Source of the DNA: Chalara sp. BL73
Lineage: Eukaryota; Ascomycota; Leotiomycetes; Helotiales
DNA length: 64,000 bases
NCBI GenBank assembly: GCA_918026815.1
Contig: CAKJVC010000088.1
Location: 496,001 to 560,000 of the forward strand
Direction of reading: 5' to 3'
The first letter of the stretch is position 1. Each line of letters begins with the position of its first letter. Below the pieces are notes generated by a model. It worked only from the letters and a program-made list of their open reading frames with translations, ran no database searches and was not told the DNA's origin. Positions 57,837-64,000 of this stretch are shown here, piece by piece. The position numbers and the translations under genes are program-made.

Positions 57837-59298
57837 ATGCTCCCTCTTTGCCGTATGCTGCATCCAGCACAACGGCCGCAGGGGTTTCAGTGGCTGACTA
57901 TCAACAACCGCCTATTGAAAAGGACACCTCCCTCGTTTCGCAAGCAAGCACGCGTCCTCCAAACGGCAGCTTTTGACTCTGCTGTCATTCACTCCTTCAA
58001 AAGAGCAAAAAGCGAACGGCATACATTTCCTAGAGTCCATTTTTTAAATAACTTCAATCCACGAATTGCAATGGCAACACTCACGCAAACCCAAACACGG
58101 GCCCATTCCCATCACCACCATCATGATAATACATATCTTACTTCCAAGAATAAAAATGACGCCGGCGTGCGGATAACAAGAATTGGCCTTTACTCGAATC
58201 TTGGAATGGCGATTGCAAAAGGAATAGGAGGCTACGCTTTTAATTCACAATCTATGATCGCGGACGCATGGCACAGCTTGACAGATCTCGCCAGTGACAT
58301 TTTAACATTGGCGACCGTATCGTGGAGCTTAAAACCTCCGACAGCTCTCTTTCCCACCGGGTTTGGGAAAGTAGAAAGCCTGGGCTCGTTGGGGGTCAGT
58401 GGCATGCTCTTGTTTGGAGGATGCTTCATGTGCCTGAATAGCTGCGAAATTTTATACGCTCATTTCTTCTTGGATGCACATGCAGCTGCGGAAGCTGCAT
58501 TGCACGCACATGGCCATAGTCATAGCCATGGACATGGACATGCTGGACCCAGTCTCCATGCTGCCTGGTTGGCTTTAGGCACTGTGATTCTGAAGGAATG
58601 GCTCTACCAAGCGAGTATGTAATCGTTGCTCTAGCATCTTGCAGGTTTCTAATAGACATATAGCTATGAAAGTCGCCAAAGAACGAAAATCCTCAGTCCT
58701 TGCCTCAAATGCCATTCACCATCGTATCGACTCCCTCACTGGCATTGTCACCTTGTTTGCTATACTGGGGGCTAATTTCCTGCATGAGGCTGCATGGTTG
58801 GACCCTGTTGGTGGACTTCTAATATCTCTGCTGGTCATCAAGGGCGGTTGGGGAAATACAGTATCAGCATTATATGAGCTGGCGGACAAGGGAATTGACA
58901 TGGATGTAAAAACATCAGTTACTAAGCATACCAAGAAAGCTTTCGGCAATCTAGCGGAGGGATCGCAGGTAGAATTGCGAGAGGTGGAAGGCGTGAAATC
59001 TGGACAGAATTATTTGGTGGATCTACAGATTGCAGTGCCAAAATCCTGGACTGTTGAGGATGTGAGAGAGGTCGAAGACGAGGTGAGAGAAACTGTCGGC
59101 TCGAAAGTTAGAGGAGTTCGACGAGTCAAGGTTCGGTTTGTCCCTAAGGAGGAGACAACCTCATCGTTGTTCGATGAGTTCATCAGTGGGGACGTTAGCC
59201 CACGATCAAGTCCTGAGCCCGAAGATGATGATCACGATCATGACCATCATGATCACGCACATGGAAATGGAAATGGCAACGGAAAAAAGACCCAGTAG
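57837..59298 (+). CDS. Cation diffusion facilitator, mitochondrial Mmt-like
   Basis: Two exons (57837-58614, 58664-59298) with a 49-nt intron give 470 aa. CDF carriers exchange metal for protons. The two intramembrane metal-site motifs are DAWHSLTDLASD (about 144-155) and AIHHRIDSLTGI after the intron. Membrane segments surround LYSNLGMAIAKGIGGYAF, LGVSGMLLFGGCFMCLN and WLALGTVIL. The first 75 residues are Arg-rich and poor in acidic residues, so a mitochondrial presequence is likely, as in yeast Mmt1/Mmt2, which carry iron. Three His-rich stretches (near residue 90, in the cytosolic or matrix loop near 225, and at the C-terminus, with HDHDHHDHAHG) could buffer metal. The metal and location are inferred. 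Confidence 0.88.
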
Positions 59299-59760
59299 AC
59301 CCTTTTCTGTATACACATACTCGGGGATGCATTACGGAGAAGAGTAGGCGTTGTATTATGGTCACAAGAGAATCTCATTTGGTTTGGATACCTATAAAGA
59401 CAACCAAGATGGCGTTAGGGCGGCTTGCACATTCGAAGCACTGTTTTATACCACAGTTTTTATGATAAAATTCTAGGTCTACCCATCAATGGATATATAT
59501 TCCCATAATTCCATCACTTAAAAGTTATATAAAAAAGAACAAAGTTCGACAAGTTCAACAAAGTTCGACAAGTTCAACAAAGTTCAACAAGTTCGACTCT
59601 CATTGGTGCGCATATTCAGGCTGAATAGGGAGTGGCCCCCTTGCCCCTCTTCGCATCACTTCCTTATATGTGGATATCTAATGCATTTTGTGCTTAATCC
59701 TTTTCTTTGGGAAGAAGTCGATTTTCTCTCATACATTCCTTTCTAAAAACGGCTGTTAAA
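59299..59760. other. Intergenic region with a short tandem repeat
   Basis: Between the CDF transporter stop and the xylulose kinase start. It contains the 19-bp tandem repeat at 59541-59597 and A/T-rich flanks; no gene. Confidence 0.55.
59541..59597. repeat. Three tandem copies of a 19-bp unit
   Basis: The unit AAAGTTCGACAAGTTCAAC occurs at 59541-59559 and 59560-59578; the third copy (59579-59597) has the C/G and A positions swapped between its two halves. Each unit is itself made of two AAGTTC-AC half-repeats. It ends about 160 bp upstream of the kinase start codon. Confidence 0.9.
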
Positions 59761-61616
59761 ATGGCACATCAACCTACACAGGAGGGAATTACTCCAGGTA
59801 ATGAACCGTTATATTTAGGCTTTGACCTTTCCACTCAGCAACTGAAGGGTAAGTGCACGTGCTTCATCCGGTGTAACAGGTGGGTGATCAGATATCGGCC
59901 TAACCTAATTCAGCTATTATCATAAATTCGCAGTTGAAGGTTCTCTACGAAGCAAAAGTAGACTTCGACGCTGATCTCGGGCATTATGGAATTGAGAAAG
60001 GCGTCCTTCACGATGATGCCACAAGAGCAGTCTATGCTCCAGTGGCTATGTGGGTTGAGGCTGTAGATTTGGTATTAGATCGTTTGAAGGAGAGAAGAGT
60101 TCCCTTTGCAAGCATCAAGGGTATCTCTGGTGCTGGTCAACAGCACGGAAGTGTTTACTGGAGTCAAGCGGGCGAGGATCTACTAGGGAATCTAGATCCG
60201 GAGAAACATCTGGTGGATATGTTGAAAAACAAAGCTTTTGCTCACCCATTCAGCCCTAATTGGCAAGATGCGAGCACACAAAGCGAATGCGACGCTTTTG
60301 ATCTTGAGCTGGGATCTCCCGAGAAGCTTGCCGCAGTGACAGGTAGCAAGGCTCACCATGTAAGTGCTGGAGCATCAATCGCCACACTATCACACTCCAA
60401 AGGATATACTGACAGCTTCTAGCGCTTTACAGGGCCACAGATTATGAGATTTCACAAGCTACGGTCAGAGGTCTACAGAGCGACTTCACGGATTACCTTA
60501 GTCTCTTCTTTCCTCGCATCCATATTTTTAGGCAGCATAGCACCCATGGACATTAGTGATGCCTGTGGAGCGAATCTCTGGGATATCTCTGCCGGGACCT
60601 GGAATGAGACGCTTCTGCACCTGGCAGCAGGAGAAGATGGTGTCGCCTCACTCAAGCAAAAACTTGGCAATGTCCGCGAGGACGGAGGCGGATCTATGGG
60701 GCCCATCTCTCCCTACTTCGTCAACCGCTATGGATTCTCTTCAGATTGCGGGATAGTACCATTTACCGGCGACAACCCAGCAACCATCCTGTCCCTACCT
60801 CTTCGACCCCTCGACGCCATTGTCTCCCTCGGCACTTCCACCACCTTCCTCATGTCCACACCAAATTACGTCCCGGATCCATCGTATCACTTCTTCAACC
60901 ACCCTACTACCGCCGGACTCTACATGTTCATGCTTTGCTACAAAAACGGCGGGCTTGCCCGCGAAAAAGTTCGAGACACCCTTCCCAAATCCGAGGGCTC
61001 CGACCCTTGGGCAATCTTCAACAAGACCTCCCTAGAGACGCCACCCCTAGGACGGAAATCCCAATCTGATCCCGAAAAACTGGCTCTGTATTTTCCACTA
61101 CCAGAAATTGTGCCCAACGTGAAAGCCGGTACATGGCGCTTCAATTATCACCAAGATGGGAAGCTTGAAACGGCAGAACCATGGGATAAAACGCATGATG
61201 CTCGCGCGATCGTAGAGTCACAGATACTCTCGCTTCGACTCCGCTCAAGGAACCTTGTCACCTCCTCATCTAACTCTGATCTCCCGCCACAACCGCGACG
61301 CATCTACCTCGTAGGTGGTGGATCGCTGAATCCGGCTATAGCACAGATCGTGGGCGAGGTTCTAGGCGGCGCGGAAGGAGTGTATAGATTAGATGTCGGA
61401 GGGAACGCGTGTGCATTGGGTGGTGCTTACAAAGCTGTCTGGGCGATCGAACGGAAAGAAGGCGAGAGCTTTGAGGATTTGATTGGTGGACGGTGGCGAG
61501 AGAGCGAGGCGGTTGTGAAGGTTGATAGAGGGTACAGGGAGGACACTTTCAAGGCTTATGAAGGTGCTTTGGGGGGCTTTGAGAAGATGGAAGAGAAGGT
61601 CTTGAAGGAGCAGTAA
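59761..61616 (+). CDS. D-xylulose kinase
   Basis: Three exons (59761-59848, 59914-60359, 60423-61616) give 575 aa; introns are 65 and 63 nt. The enzyme phosphorylates D-xylulose to D-xylulose-5-phosphate, the step that feeds pentose catabolism (xylose, arabinose) into the pentose phosphate pathway. FGGY-family features: [14 protein letters not shown] at the N-terminus (ATP-phosphate loop, split by intron 1), [14 protein letters not shown] (substrate region), [27 protein letters not shown] and the C-terminal [20 protein letters not shown]. Length matches fungal XKS1/XkiA. The ATG at 59761 lies 19 residues before the first strand of the fold. Fungal orthologues are usually induced by xylose through XlnR-type regulators; I saw no site I could defend. 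Confidence 0.95.
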
Positions 61617-62948
61617 AGAGCTGACTGTGAGTTTGAGACCATCAGCCCATCCCTATAGCAGCATAACAGTACAAACTTTCTCATAAAGAACCAAAATTCA
61701 ATATAGCGTATCACTCTCAATAACGAGATAATCACTTCCAGAGCATTCCAGCGGCATCATAGACCATATTTCACAAAAAAGGAATTTGCCCCAAAAAAAT
61801 AGATTCACCATAAAACGTGAACAAATGTACAAAAATCACCCGATACCTTACAAACAGACCTGAAAAAAAAAGGAAAGATGGTATGTTTGTGCAAGACTAA
61901 TCACTCTGTGCGAGGACTGTCCGGGACATATGAGTTTCCGCTGGAGACAACCACAGTTAATATAAGCCAATAGGCATCAAAAAAAGAGGTTTTCCTGCCA
62001 CTCAGCTGTACTGGCTAGTTTCTCGGGAATCTTCGATGCTGCCTGTCTATGTCCATTCCTCAAGAGCGAGAAGGGAATCATGAATCCAAAGTACTATGCC
62101 GATGAGACCACGCTTTTATTACTTAGGTGTGTATCAGAGTCATTCAGATATGTGTTGCATCGCCGGAGTTGCTGCTTCTGCGCATAGCCAGACCATCAAA
62201 ACTTCTGATACGGGCTGGTGGCGCTTGAATAGTTAGGATGACAGTTTATCTCAACCCAGGGAATGCATCAACCGCATTCTTTAACCGTGCTGAGCTGCAA
62301 GCTTATGACATGCTTAGCCAGACCTTTCCACGATCTACGCTACTTAGTTGACCGTTACTTCAAATTACTGACCGAGGTCATGATATATCAATATGCAAAT
62401 GTTGCTTCAATGTAGCTCGAACAAACCTTGTAGCGGTGAGCTCCACACGTGCGGCACAAATGAAAGAATTCCAACATCACGACCAAGTTACTCGAAAACA
62501 TCACATCACTGGAAACAAGTCTACACTTAGACATTCCCAACCTGATAAAAGAAGTGTTTTTAATGCTCTACCATTACAAGCAAGTGTGACATCCAACTCC
62601 CAAGTAGGAGCCTCGATATCACCCTCCCATCGCACCGATGCAAAGCTTTCATGACGACTGACTGTTAAAAAGGAAAAACCATGGGCCATAGAACCTCTTG
62701 CATGCTTTTGCTAGAAAACCCAAAGCTCGCATGATTTCGATAGACTGAAATCTGTGATTGACTCAGATCCACCCTAATATCGTTTTTTGTTTCCACCACC
62801 CGATAGTATTTTGTGTATTTCGCACCACCTTCCAATTGCTGCTCAATTTTTCATAACCCCGATCATAACGCACCAAGAATTATTTCCCGTCAAAACGAAA
62901 AGAGGCTCCGGAGATCAGATCGCAAGATTTGTATGAAAGTGGAGAGAT
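61617..62948. other. Convergent intergenic region, no gene seen
   Basis: 1.3 kb between the stops of the xylulose kinase and Stm1-like genes. It is A/T-rich with short A runs (for example near 61860); no domain-bearing ORF, tRNA or repeat that I can support. Confidence 0.5.
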
Positions 62949-64000
62949 CTATGATCCCAGGCTTGGGAAGGCGCTGGTGTCATCAGTGTTGATGGAAGCA
63001 GTGTTGCGCTGGCCTCCACGAGGAGCGCCTCTGTCGCCGCCACGGCCACGACCACCACGTTCGCCATCACCACGTCCTCGCCCGCCGCGGAATTCGCCTC
63101 GGCCTCGGGATGGACCATCGCCACGACCTCCACGGCCGCCACGGAACCCATCTCCACGACCACCACGGCCTCCACGCTCTGGTTGCTCTTGGAAGCGGTT
63201 GTCAAGCTCGAGGACCTGCTTCTGCTTACGCTCACGCTCGCGCTTAGCCTTTCCTCCAGAGCCGGCGACGAAGTCCTCTTCATCTTGCTTGTTCAATGGC
63301 TTGGCGGCGGCCCACTTTTTGTCTTGCTTTGAGCCTTCGTTTGCCTTGCGAACCTCGAGGGCACCAAGATCAAGCTTCTTTTCGGCTTGTTGAGCGAGGT
63401 ACTCGGCATAGGAGATGCTCTTGTCCTCGGGCTCTGCGGGAGTGGCATCAACGCCCTCTCCGTCACCAGCCAAAGCCTCCTTCTGCTCGGCCTTGGCAAT
63501 GGCTTCTCCAGCCTGCTCGTCGTCAAGTTCGGCGCCGCCCTCATTGGCACCCCAGCCGTGGTTGGCTTGCTTTTCAGAATCACTGGATGGTATGTCAGTA
63601 CTGTAAGCGTGATGATATATTGGCATGTGAGAAACCGCTTACCCTCCTACGCCACGGCTATGTCTGTCAAAGTTTTGGGCACCTCTGCCACGGCCACCAC
63701 CTCGTCTTGAGTGACGGTCATCGCGGACGTTTTCATCAACTGGCTTGCCTCGGTTCTGTGCGCTACCAGCGTTGCGGTCACGGAAGGCTGAGGTAAAATT
63801 TAGCAATGGCCATTAAGACATGTTAATGAGTCTTAAAATAGCTATAAAAATGGCCACAGAGGATGCGCGGACTCACCACCTTCATTGCCTTGGAATCCAC
63901 CACGGCGAGGGCCGCGGCTTTCACCTCCGGCCGGAGCCTTAGAAGCAGGTGCTTCTGCAGGAGCGTTGCGCTTGGTATGACGAGCGGGAGTCTTGTCAAT
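62949..64000 (-). CDS. Stm1/SERBP1-like ribosome-associated protein (5' part outside window)
   Basis: Three visible exons (64000-63877, 63787-63643, 63582-62949); the start codon lies beyond the right edge. Introns are 89 and 60 nt, with frame kept at each join. This is the HABP4/PAI-RBP1 type: an Arg/Gly-rich N-terminal half with NRGKPVDENVRDDRHSRRGG, the conserved KSISYAEYLAQQAEKKLDLG, then EEDFVAGSGGKAKRERERK, and a long C-terminal RGG region (RGGRGGRGDG-type repeats) ending TSAFPSLGS. Yeast Stm1 binds the mRNA channel of idle 80S ribosomes and helps preserve them in starvation. The RGG tail is longer than in yeast Stm1 and is likely methylated. Confidence 0.9.

Overview
The window is nuclear DNA of a filamentous ascomycete, most likely a Pezizomycotina species near Leotiomycetes. 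The class is an inference from protein sequence character; the rest is visible. Evidence for it: many short GT-AG introns (about 47-110 nt) with CTAAC/CTRAY-type branch sites, compact divergent and convergent gene pairs, and a typical fungal gene set that includes a Zn(II)2Cys6 regulator, separase, exportin-T, D-xylulose kinase and a Stm1-type ribosome protein. There are no bacterial operons, CRISPR arrays or insertion sequences.

Layout. (1) 0.3-0.95 kb: two spliceosomal RNA genes transcribed divergently, U6 on the minus strand and U2 on the plus strand. U6 itself is interrupted by a 54-nt GT-AG intron just upstream of its ACAGAGA box. (2) 2.5-25 kb: an ordinary gene-rich segment. It holds an unrecognised 847-aa low-complexity protein, an Msg5/Pmp1-type MAP-kinase phosphatase, a HUT1-type UDP-galactose transporter, coactosin, a three-KH RNA-binding protein, a TBC RabGAP, an aftiphilin/Laa2-like adaptor accessory, a 67-aa Cys/His-rich protein and a candidate eIF4E-binding protein. 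(3) 25.7-29.6 kb: a 12-exon Zn(II)2Cys6 transcription factor. (4) 29.6-38.3 kb: an AT-rich, gene-poor block with degraded coding-like fragments, a broken kinase-like pseudogene and a collapsed tRNA-like sequence. (5) 38.3-64 kb: gene-rich again, with NMN adenylyltransferase in ten exons, exportin-T (Los1), a DnaJ/TPR co-chaperone, separase, a small mitochondrial membrane protein, a mitochondrial-type sirtuin, a His-rich CDF metal transporter, D-xylulose kinase, and a Stm1/SERBP1-like gene cut by the right edge.

The genes are mostly housekeeping and do not form one pathway. Loose themes are splicing and RNA (U2, U6, KH protein, exportin-T, 4E-binding candidate, Stm1), membrane traffic (TBC, aftiphilin-like, HUT1) and NAD metabolism (NMN adenylyltransferase plus sirtuin, 16 kb apart). 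I see no convincing new multi-gene system. The best leads are the intron-bearing U6 gene in a head-to-head U2/U6 pair, and an 81-codon in-frame membrane-segment extension after the DnaJ/TPR stop codon. Exon coordinates were assembled by hand from splice signals and reading-frame continuity; no transcript data were available.
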